Positions 1 through 5,242 of a DNA stretch of 5,242 nucleotides are shown here, one piece after another. Source of the stretch: an uncultured bacterium (GTDB lineage: Bacteria > CALINM01); assembly GCA_938045315.1 (NCBI GenBank), contig CALINM010000211.1, positions 1-5,242 on the forward strand, written 5' to 3'. Position numbers and translations under genes: made by a program. A model generated the notes under the pieces. The model was given only the letters and a program-made list of their open reading frames with translations, had not been told where the DNA came from and did no database searches. Within the stretch, counting starts at the first letter, position 1. Every line of letters begins with the position of its first letter.

Positions 1-830
1 ATGAAAAACATTGGTTTATTTCTCCTCGACTTTATAGCTTCCTTTACCTTTTCTGGAGTTATTATAAAAGTGGGAGCACCTGTTGATGATATTACTATAT
101 CAACCTCTTTTAGCTTTTCAGGAAATTCTTCAAAGCTACATGGTATACCATTAAACTCATTTGCAAGATTACAGGCTCTCTCAAAAGTTCTATTAGCTAC
201 GATAATTTGTTTAACCCCATTTGTAATAAGATGCTTTGCTGCCAGTTCAGCCATTTCACCAGCTCCAATCAACATAGCCTTTTTATCTTCTAAGGTTTCA
301 AAAATCTTTTTTGCCAATTCCACAGCCACATAGCTTATTGAAACTGCATAACTACCAATTTTTGTCTCTGTTCTAACCTTTTTTGCCACATAAAAAGCCG
401 TATGCATCAGTTTATTTATAAAAAAACCAGTGGCATTTTTTCCTGCTGCAAAACCATAAGCTTCTTTTAACTGCCCTGTTATTTGAGGTTCACCAAGTAC
501 CATTGAATCAAGACCAGAGGCTACTTTAAAGACATGCTTTATAGCATCATCATCTTCTTTAAAATACAAATGGTTTTGTAAATCTTTTTTATCAATCCCA
601 TGATATTCAGAAAACACACTTACAATATCATCACGCCAATTTGGATCATTACATACAATGTAAACTTCTACCCTATTACATGTTGATAAAATTACACACT
701 CTTTTATCCCATTAATTCTTCTTAACAAACTTATTCCTTCATCTAGTTTTTGAAGACTTGAAAAGGCCACCTTTTCTCTGATCTCAACAGGTGCAGTTTT
801 ATGACTTAGTCCAAGTACACAGATCTTCAT
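1..830 (-). CDS. hemA: Glutamyl-tRNA reductase HemA (C-terminus cut by window edge)
   Basis: This cytoplasmic enzyme reduces glutamyl-tRNA(Glu) with NADPH to glutamate-1-semialdehyde, the first committed step of C5-pathway tetrapyrrole synthesis. About 276 residues are visible of the roughly 420 usual; the dimerisation domain lies beyond the left edge and the frame is open to base 1. The N-terminus MKICVLGLSHKTAP matches the family start. The catalytic cysteine is C51 in STCNR, the conserved block GLDSMVLGEPQI is at 107-118, and the NADPH-binding Rossmann loop GAGEM is at 189-193, followed by ANRT near 212-215. ATG (830-828) overlaps the stop of the upstream CcsA-like gene as ATGA, so translation is probably coupled. 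An AGAGGA lies upstream, but only 2 nt from the ATG, which is unusually close. Identification is near certain. Confidence 0.97.
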   Translation of the reverse strand, partial: MKICVLGLSHKTAPVEIREKVAFSSLQKLDEGISLLRRINGIKECVILSTCNRVEVYIVCNDPNWRDDIVSVFSEYHGIDKKDLQNHLYFKEDDDAIKHVFKVASGLDSMVLGEPQITGQLKEAYGFAAGKNATGFFINKLMHTAFYVAKKVRTETKIGSYAVSISYVAVELAKKIFETLEDKKAMLIGAGEMAELAAKHLITNGVKQIIVANRTFERACNLANEFNGIPCSFEEFPEKLKEVDIVISSTGAPTFIITPEKVKEAIKSRRNKPMFF

Positions 831-1648
831 ATTCCTCTAAATATATGATATCCTTTAAAAAGATAAGTAACTCCTATAAAAGAAAAGACCAAAACGAAGA
901 ACGCAAATATTGAAAAAATGGCTATTTTTTTACCACGCCAACCACTAATAAGCCTGCAATGAAGTATGGCAGCATAAAGCAGCCACGTTATTAAAGACCA
1001 GATTTCTTTAGGATCATTACTCCAGTAAGATCCCACAGCATATTGAGCCCAAATAGCTCCTGTAATAATACCCAGTGTCATGAAGGGAAACCCATATACA
1101 ATACATAAATAATTTATATTATCAAGGGTTGTAAGTGATGGAAACTGCTTACCAAGATTATCAAATTTTTTCTTTTTCAATCTAAAATTTTCAATTACAA
1201 AAATGATACTAAAAACAAAGGAAAGTGAAAAAAGGGCATTACCAATAAAAATCGATCCCACATGTATTGGTAGCCAAAAACTATGTAAAATATCGATTGC
1301 TGGCATAGGTGGCTGTTTAATTAATAAAGCTATCAAAGAAAAGAATGTGACAAGGGGAGCCAAAAAAACTCCAACAACTTTTAGTTTATATTTATGAAAA
1401 AAAATTAGAAATAAAATGCCCGATAATAGACATAATAAGACCAGCCCTTCGTGAATATTAGTAACGGGAAAATGCCCTATAACAACACTTCTAAATACCA
1501 AATAAAAAGCATATAATATTGTAGCTATTAATATTGCATATTTACCAAAACTATTCCAAACATCTTTAAGAGTTAAAAGATAAAAGATAAAAAATACCGT
1601 AGCGGCAACAAAAAAAACAAATCCCATATAGAAAAAAATATTTTCCAT
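827..1648 (-). CDS. ccsA: CcsA/HemX-family cytochrome c assembly membrane protein
   Basis: This 273-residue integral membrane protein of the CcsA/ResC/CcmC/HemX superfamily has about eight hydrophobic helices (roughly 5-27, 36-55, 66-84, 90-110, 127-152, 182-204, 217-235 and 243-265). CcsA members carry heme across the inner membrane for attachment to apocytochrome c; HemX members, often next to hemA, modulate HemA abundance. Seen here: the segment IHEGL near 65-69, H122 and H129 in LHSFWLPIHVG, the WWD-type segment 200-215 ending in DPKE, and H230 followed by SGWRGKK. Two tryptophans usual in the WWD motif are replaced (V205, N211). The 3-nt gap after the Met8-like stop and 4-nt overlap with hemA imply translational coupling; I see no strong Shine-Dalgarno. 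Family assignment is firm. The choice between heme export and a HemX role is open, and no ResB/CcsB partner is in the window. Confidence 0.9.
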   Translation of the reverse strand: MENIFFYMGFVFFVAATVFFIFYLLTLKDVWNSFGKYAILIATILYAFYLVFRSVVIGHFPVTNIHEGLVLLCLLSGILFLIFFHKYKLKVVGVFLAPLVTFFSLIALLIKQPPMPAIDILHSFWLPIHVGSIFIGNALFSLSFVFSIIFVIENFRLKKKKFDNLGKQFPSLTTLDNINYLCIVYGFPFMTLGIITGAIWAQYAVGSYWSNDPKEIWSLITWLLYAAILHCRLISGWRGKKIAIFSIFAFFVLVFSFIGVTYLFKGYHIFRGI

Positions 1649-1651
1649 GAA

Positions 1652-2287
1652 TCAAAACCCAATTTTCTTAAAAAAATTACTAATATATTCACTAACTTCT
1701 TCTGACTTGCCTTCTTCTAACTTTTCCATTACAGGATATTTAAAAAAATCATGCCATAATTTTTTATTATAATTTGAATCTTTAGATAAAGTCAATAAAT
1801 GCTCCCTGTACGGGATCAGAAGATTCAATAATTTTCTGTAATTTTCTGCTTTCCCCTCCATTTCTTCCCTGAATTTTTTTGCTATCAAGGGAAATTGACC
1901 CATAGTAGAAACTGAGATAATAAGACCATCATAATTAGAAAAAGAGGGCATTATACAATTACCCATTAGTCCTGGTTTTACACAGTTTACAAGTATTTTG
2001 TTCTCTTTACATAAATTTGCTATTTCTTTATTTAATCGCACATCGTTTGTTGCAACAAAAACTATAAACTTACCTTTAATATCCTCCTTATCAAAATATC
2101 TTCTATGCCAGATAATTTTCCCCTCATGAGCTAACTGTCTTATATAATCTGTAACCTCTGGTGAGACAACCTCAATTTTAGGAGAATAATCAATTATTGT
2201 TTCAATTTTCCTTTCAGCCACCAATCCCCCACCAACAACAAGGCAGGGCGCATTTTCAATATCTATAATTAGGGGTAAAAATTCCAT
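1652..2287 (-). CDS. Siroheme synthase N-domain homologue (precorrin-2 dehydrogenase/ferrochelatase, Met8/CysG-N type)
   Basis: This 211-residue protein matches the stand-alone Met8/CysG N-terminal module, which oxidises precorrin-2 to sirohydrochlorin with NAD+ and inserts Fe2+ to make siroheme. The NAD-binding signature VVGGGLVAERK is at 17-27, FVATND at 77-82 and IMPS at 112-115. A 61-residue tail continues past the CysG-like core with a Lys/Glu-rich helical look. By recalled alignment with Salmonella CysG it is essentially gap-free to about residue 140. At the position of catalytic Asp104 (Met8p Asp141) it has Lys104 in NCVKPG, and at CysG Ser128 it has Thr128. The fold is clear, but siroheme activity is uncertain. 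ATG (2287-2285) shares one base with the PilZ-gene TAA stop (TAATG). An AAAGGA lies about 12 nt upstream. It precedes ccsA and hemA, consistent with a tetrapyrrole role. Confidence 0.88.
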   Translation of the reverse strand: MEFLPLIIDIENAPCLVVGGGLVAERKIETIIDYSPKIEVVSPEVTDYIRQLAHEGKIIWHRRYFDKEDIKGKFIVFVATNDVRLNKEIANLCKENKILVNCVKPGLMGNCIMPSFSNYDGLIISVSTMGQFPLIAKKFREEMEGKAENYRKLLNLLIPYREHLLTLSKDSNYNKKLWHDFFKYPVMEKLEEGKSEEVSEYISNFFKKIGF

Positions 2288-3225
2288 TAAACAAATATTT
2301 CCTTTATTTTGTTTTCAAACATATATCTTACATTTTCATCTTTTTGTGTAATGAATAGAGATACTTTTCGTGGAAAATGCTCTTTTTTTAAAAAACCGTG
2401 GGTCGTATCAATTAATATTCTCGAAATAATATTGATGGGGAAAGATGTTTCAAAAAGAGTGAAAACAGTTATGAATACAGAGTTAAAAACCTGTTCAGAC
2501 GTTTTATTCAAATAATTTAAAATAGATGTTCTTAAAAATTCTTCTCCATGGGCATCAAAATAAGTGGGAGTAGCTACTATTAAAACATAATACATATCAT
2601 ACTCATCACAAATATATGGTAGTAAATACAAACCTATCGAAATTAAAGAATATTTATTAAATTCATAAAATTTTTTAATAGTACTATTAGATTTTTCAAT
2701 AAAACTTTTAGAAAAATTATCTAAAAGCTCTCCATCTTCTCCAACAAACAATACTAAACAATCAGACCTGATATCAGAAACGTTGAAATCGAAAATTTGT
2801 ATTCTCTCTCTTAAAGTATGATCCTTTGTTTCATAGACAAAAATTTTCTTTTTTAGTGCTTCTCCTATGAATTTACCAAGATACTCAATATTATAAATAT
2901 CCATATCTATAAATCTGACAACTATACCACCTAAATACTTTTCACTGGGAAACCTTGCCCAGATAACTTTTCCTGTGCATTCAATTGATTTATTTACAAG
3001 ATAAATAGATATATCAAAAATATCGCATAAGCTTAAAGGATTATCTGTCTTTATAAATGCACCACCTCTAATTATATTAAGGGTACTCATTTCATTTTTT
3101 TCCCCATCCTTTTTTACAATAACTGACAGGGAATGAAAAATTCTTGGGTCTCTTCTTTTGTCCCTATGAGCATTTATAATTATATTATTGTCTTTATGAT
3201 GCTGTAATGCAAGACAATTATTCAT
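2287..3225 (-). CDS. PilZ-domain protein with a C-terminal diverged macro-like domain
   Basis: This is a 312-residue soluble protein with no signal peptide or membrane helix. Residues about 22-124 read as a PilZ domain, the c-di-GMP-binding beta barrel: an Arg-rich KRRDPR start (R24 and R28 as RxxxR), then NIIRGG at 50-55 where DxSxxG is expected, then GKVIWARF and the GGIVVRF strand. Residues about 141-311 follow the strand/helix order of a macro domain: a NVSDI segment (148-152) like the GDIT strand, YYVLIVATP (212-220) like YVIHTVGP, the helix EEFLRTSILNYL (229-240), and a terminal strand-helix-strand with VSLFI then a helix. The NAAN, GGG and GxYG ligand loops are absent. ATG at 3225 overlaps the upstream stop as ATGA and is preferred; an in-frame TTG at 3249 would add 8 residues. 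Neither has a good Shine-Dalgarno. PilZ is well supported; the macro assignment is inference from pattern. Function unknown. Confidence 0.85.
   Translation of the reverse strand: MNNCLALQHHKDNNIIINAHRDKRRDPRIFHSLSVIVKKDGEKNEMSTLNIIRGGAFIKTDNPLSLCDIFDISIYLVNKSIECTGKVIWARFPSEKYLGGIVVRFIDMDIYNIEYLGKFIGEALKKKIFVYETKDHTLRERIQIFDFNVSDIRSDCLVLFVGEDGELLDNFSKSFIEKSNSTIKKFYEFNKYSLISIGLYLLPYICDEYDMYYVLIVATPTYFDAHGEEFLRTSILNYLNKTSEQVFNSVFITVFTLFETSFPINIISRILIDTTHGFLKKEHFPRKVSLFITQKDENVRYMFENKIKEIFV
2300..2305 (-). promoter_or_regulatory. Probable ribosome binding site (AAAGGA) for the Met8-like gene, long spacing
   Basis: AAAGGA lies within the last codons of the PilZ gene, about 12 nt before the Met8-like ATG at 2287. 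The spacing is longer than usual. The TAATG stop/start overlap suggests that re-initiation contributes to translation as well. Confidence 0.4.
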
Positions 3226-4151
3226 AAATAATGCTTTATTGCCGCACAAAGAAGGGGAAACATTATTTCGTGATGTCCAATAAAAGAAAATCCTTTCCCA
3301 CCATCAAGAGTAGGTCTTCTAACAACGTTAGTAAGGGGTCTGTAATGTTGGATAAAATCCATATTGATCGTTGTAATATTTTTAAGACTAAACCCCAAAT
3401 TTCTTACAAGCGATACCGCTTTTAAAAAAACCTCCGGTAAAATTACTGATGAACCTAAATTTAAATAAACTCCTCCTTCAAGCTTAGATACTAATTTAGA
3501 AAAAACAAGGAAATCCCTGTGAGTAGCAGTTCCAAAAGCATTACCATCAAATTCAGGATGCATATGAATAATATCAGTACCAATAGCTATATGAACTGTT
3601 ACAGGAACTTTAAATTTATAAGCCATGCATAATATACTTTTATCTAAATAGGGATAGTTTGACTCATCAAGTGCCTTACCAATTGCTTCACCACATCCAA
3701 TATCTCTGTTACTTTTTATAGCCTTTATTATAAATTCAGAGGTTTCCTTGACCATTCCAAAGGTACCTGAAGAGATTTCTTTAGCTACATCTTCTGAAGT
3801 ATGTCCAACCATTGCTATTTCTGTATCATGTATCGTACAGGCCCCATTCATTGCAACTGCATCAATTATGCCATTTTCCATCAGATCAATAATTAATGGA
3901 GCTAATCCTACCTTAATAACATGGGCCCCCATTCCCAATATAAACTTTTTGGAGGTTTTCTTTGCTTCAGCAATTATTCTTGCAGCTTCTTTAAGATCCC
4001 TGCCAGCCAGAATATTCGGAAGGCTTATAAGAAAATCTTCAAAACTACACCCCCTATCAACAGTTCTACAGAAATCTTTAATATTAACCTTGCTTTCTCT
4101 ATCATAAAGAGAGTATTGCTTTATATTTCTATTATCAAGATAGTCATACAT
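3222..4151 (-). CDS. Deoxyhypusine-synthase-like protein of unknown function
   Basis: This 309-residue protein resembles the deoxyhypusine synthase (DHS) family, NAD-dependent enzymes that in eukaryotes and archaea transfer the spermidine aminobutyl group to eIF5A; bacterial relatives include homospermidine-forming enzymes. Seen here (numbering from ATG 4151): a glycine-rich strand KKFILGMGAHVIKVGLAP near 69-85, then NGIIDAVAMNGACTIHD, an acidic IAIGTDIIHMHPEFDG block near 189-203, GVYLNLGSSV near 227-236, and a C-terminal FPLLCAAI like the FPLLVA end of DHS. K286 in DGGKG is a candidate for the catalytic lysine (WGK in DHS), but its spacing to FPLL is shorter than in human DHS, so equivalence is unproven. 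The ATG at 4151 has a GGAG 8 nt upstream and overlaps the gmhA end by 8 bp; an upstream ATG at 4172 lacks a ribosome site. The true substrate is unknown. Confidence 0.8.
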   Translation of the reverse strand: MYDYLDNRNIKQYSLYDRESKVNIKDFCRTVDRGCSFEDFLISLPNILAGRDLKEAARIIAEAKKTSKKFILGMGAHVIKVGLAPLIIDLMENGIIDAVAMNGACTIHDTEIAMVGHTSEDVAKEISSGTFGMVKETSEFIIKAIKSNRDIGCGEAIGKALDESNYPYLDKSILCMAYKFKVPVTVHIAIGTDIIHMHPEFDGNAFGTATHRDFLVFSKLVSKLEGGVYLNLGSSVILPEVFLKAVSLVRNLGFSLKNITTINMDFIQHYRPLTNVVRRPTLDGGKGFSFIGHHEIMFPLLCAAIKHYL

Positions 4152-4716
4152 TATCTTTTCTCCATAAATCATCTATAACTTCACAAATAACATGTTCTAT
4201 TAGAAGATGCACTTCCTGAATCCTTGGAGTATTCCTTGAAGGCACGTAAATATAATAATCACATAGCTTATTCATATCTTCGGTAAAATCTCCAGAAAGA
4301 CCAACTGTAATCATCTTTTTTTCCCTTGCCACTTCTAATGCTTTTAAAACATTCGGAGATTTACCTGATGTGGTAATACCTAAAAGCACATCTCTTTCAT
4401 TACCTAAAGCCATCACTTGTTTTGCAAAAACATCATAATAACTATAATCATTTGAAATGCTCGTAATAACTGATGTATCTGTTGTTAAAGCTATTGCTGG
4501 AAGGGGTGCTCTCTCAATCCTAAATCTATTCACAAACTCAGCTGCCATATGTTGGGCATCAGCAGCAGACCCACCATTACCACAAATTAATAACTTGCCA
4601 CCGTCTTTAAACGCTTTATATATAATGTGAGCTACGGCAGAGATCCTGCTAATTTCTTTATCTTTTATCTTATTAAGCAAAAAAATGGTCTCATCAAAAA
4701 TTACACCAATATCCAT
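4144..4716 (-). CDS. gmhA: Sedoheptulose-7-phosphate isomerase (phosphoheptose isomerase), SIS domain
   Basis: This 190-residue cytoplasmic SIS-fold enzyme converts sedoheptulose 7-phosphate to D-glycero-D-manno-heptose 7-phosphate, the first step of ADP-heptose synthesis for the LPS inner core. Length and motifs are typical: the phosphate-binding loop CGNGGSAADAQHMAAEF at 45-61, TSISNDYSY near 85-93, TTSGKSPNV at 115-123 and IQEVHLLIEH at 166-175. By recalled comparison with E. coli and Burkholderia GmhA, E60 and H175 are the catalytic pair, and H56, E60, Q167 and H175 would form the metal site; all are intact. The gene starts 14 bp after the NrdG2 stop and its end overlaps the DHS-like start by 8 bp. 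No other heptose-pathway gene (hldE, gmhB, waaF) is in the window. A different SIS sugar-phosphate substrate is possible but less likely given the intact motifs. Confidence 0.94.
   Translation of the reverse strand: MDIGVIFDETIFLLNKIKDKEISRISAVAHIIYKAFKDGGKLLICGNGGSAADAQHMAAEFVNRFRIERAPLPAIALTTDTSVITSISNDYSYYDVFAKQVMALGNERDVLLGITTSGKSPNVLKALEVAREKKMITVGLSGDFTEDMNKLCDYYIYVPSRNTPRIQEVHLLIEHVICEVIDDLWRKDNV
4160..4163 (-). promoter_or_regulatory. Ribosome binding site (GGAG) deciding the start of the DHS-like gene
   Basis: GGAG lies 8 nt before the ATG at 4151, inside the last codons of gmhA. The alternative ATG at 4172 has no comparable site, so this fixes the 309-residue form of the DHS-like protein over a 316-residue one. 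Confidence 0.7.
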
Positions 4717-4723
4717 ATGTAGA

Positions 4724-4729
4724 TCCTTT
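4724..4729 (-). promoter_or_regulatory. Ribosome binding site (AAAGGA) for gmhA
   Basis: AAAGGA sits 7 nt before the gmhA ATG, inside the 14-bp gap after the NrdG2-type gene. It supports the 4716 start and independent ribosome loading at this junction, whereas several downstream junctions seem to rely on coupling. Confidence 0.65.
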
Positions 4730-4730
4730 A

Positions 4731-5242
4731 TTATAATCTTCTTAAATTTTCAAACTCATTTATTGTAAAAGGCTGTATCTGAAATTTGTACTCTTCTAAA
4801 ACCCCTTTGTCATGAACATTCTGTAAATGCAAATAGTGGGGGAATATAATTTCTTTTATAGCCTTTATGTCTTCCTTTGTGTGAATCCCTTTGATTATAG
4901 TAGTTCTAAAGTAAACTTCTATACCGCACCCCTTTGCTATTTGAATTGAATCAAAAACTTTTTGTTCTATTTCAAGATTTTTAGAATTTATCACTTTGTG
5001 ATATTTCCCCAGCGCATGTTTAATATCAATGCTGACTGCATCAATTAGTGATAACTCGATAAGTTCCTTTAAGATAACTGGATTGGTACCATTTGTAAAT
5101 AACTTAACTTTAAATCCCATATTTTTTAATTCTAATATGAGAGATTTTAATTTATCACCATAAATTGTAGGTTCACCCCCAGAAATTATAACCCCATCTA
5201 TCCATTCTTTTTTATGCTTGAGTTTCCTTAAAATACTTTTTT
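4731..5242 (-). CDS. Radical-SAM NrdG2-type anaerobic ribonucleotide reductase activating protein (N-terminus cut by window edge)
   Basis: The last 169 codons of a radical-SAM activase are visible; the frame is open to the right edge. The CxxxCxxC iron-sulfur cluster motif should lie just upstream, outside the window. Seen here: WIDGVIISGGEPT (the GGEP motif that contacts the SAM amino group) at about 5181-5205, then GFKVKLFTNGTNP, a VSIDIKH strand, the segment RTTIIKGIHTKEDI, and a C-terminal region with LQNVHDKGVL and FQIQPFT. That order fits the NrdG2 branch, whose members are thought to place a glycyl radical on the class III ribonucleotide reductase NrdD, allowing deoxynucleotide synthesis without oxygen. 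No nrdD is in view, so the target is inferred. It ends with TAA 14 bp before gmhA. An internal ATG at 5120 is not the start, because conserved sequence continues upstream. Related 7-carboxy-7-deazaguanine or pyruvate-formate-lyase activases are alternatives. Confidence 0.85.
   Translation of the reverse strand, partial: KSILRKLKHKKEWIDGVIISGGEPTIYGDKLKSLILELKNMGFKVKLFTNGTNPVILKELIELSLIDAVSIDIKHALGKYHKVINSKNLEIEQKVFDSIQIAKGCGIEVYFRTTIIKGIHTKEDIKAIKEIIFPHYLHLQNVHDKGVLEEYKFQIQPFTINEFENLRRL

Noticed and set aside
1-333. Plus-strand open frame of 110 codons at the left edge
   Set aside because: It lies entirely antisense to well-conserved hemA coding sequence including the GAGEM region; its translation is low-complexity and matches nothing I recognise.
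1203-1397. Short plus-strand open frame of 64 codons
   Set aside because: It is antisense to the membrane-helix region of the CcsA-like gene; its composition simply mirrors that gene.
2309-2515. Plus-strand open frame of 68 codons under the PilZ gene tail
   Set aside because: It is antisense to the macro-like domain, whose minus-strand reading has coherent secondary-structure order and continues through in frame; no support for a second gene.
3226-3249. TTG start for the PilZ gene, giving 320 residues
   Set aside because: It is possible, but a rarer codon without a Shine-Dalgarno; the ATG at 3225 forms an ATGA overlap with the upstream stop, like the hemA junction, and leaves the PilZ domain complete.
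3748-4178. Two overlapping plus-strand open frames (3748-4107 and 3921-4178)
   Set aside because: Both are antisense to the DHS-like gene, overlap each other and show no recognisable motifs or ribosome sites; they are shadows of the real gene.
4731-5120. Treating the radical-SAM gene as a short 129-residue protein starting at the internal ATG
   Set aside because: The frame stays open upstream and encodes the conserved GGEP motif, so the ATG is internal and the gene is cut only by the window edge.
1-5242. CRISPR arrays, tRNA/rRNA genes, insertion sequences, riboswitches or intrinsic terminators
   Set aside because: No spaced direct repeats, terminal inverted repeats, transposase frames, RNA gene signatures or hairpin plus T-run were seen, and there is almost no non-coding space. 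Homopolymer A/T runs fit the base composition.

Overview
The window is a densely packed, AT-rich bacterial segment (about one third G+C by eye). All seven genes lie on the minus strand, so transcription runs from high to low coordinates. No stretch longer than a few bases lacks a gene. Six junctions have gaps of 14 bp or less or outright overlaps, and I see no internal promoter or terminator. It reads as the middle of one operon cut by both window edges.

In transcription order: (1) the C-terminal part of a radical-SAM activase of the NrdG2 type (4731-5242, cut at the right edge); (2) a GmhA-type SIS-domain sedoheptulose-7-phosphate isomerase (4144-4716); (3) a deoxyhypusine-synthase-like protein of unknown bacterial function (3222-4151); (4) a two-domain protein with an N-terminal PilZ domain and a C-terminal region that reads as a highly diverged macro-domain fold (2287-3225); (5) a CysG-N/Met8-like precorrin-2 dehydrogenase/ferrochelatase homologue (1652-2287) in which the position of the catalytic aspartate holds lysine; (6) an eight-helix CcsA/HemX-family membrane protein (827-1648); and (7) glutamyl-tRNA reductase HemA (1-830, cut at the left edge).

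The downstream half (genes 5-7) is a tetrapyrrole/cytochrome module: HemA makes the first committed precursor, the Met8-like protein belongs to the siroheme branch, and the CcsA-like protein handles heme for cytochrome c assembly or modulates HemA. The upstream half (genes 1-4) mixes anaerobic radical chemistry, lipopolysaccharide heptose supply, an orphan DHS-fold enzyme and a possible c-di-GMP/nucleotide-ligand sensor.

The organism is probably an anaerobic or microaerobic Gram-negative bacterium: heptose points to LPS, NrdG2 to anaerobic metabolism, and CcsA plus HemA to c-type cytochromes and the C5 heme pathway. The low G+C and the gene set resemble Deferribacterota (Deferribacter/Calditerrivibrio-like), with low-GC relatives of Desulfuromonadales as an alternative. 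That assignment is inference. The most unusual items are the PilZ plus macro-like fusion, the Asp-to-Lys change in the siroheme enzyme homologue, and the DHS-like gene.
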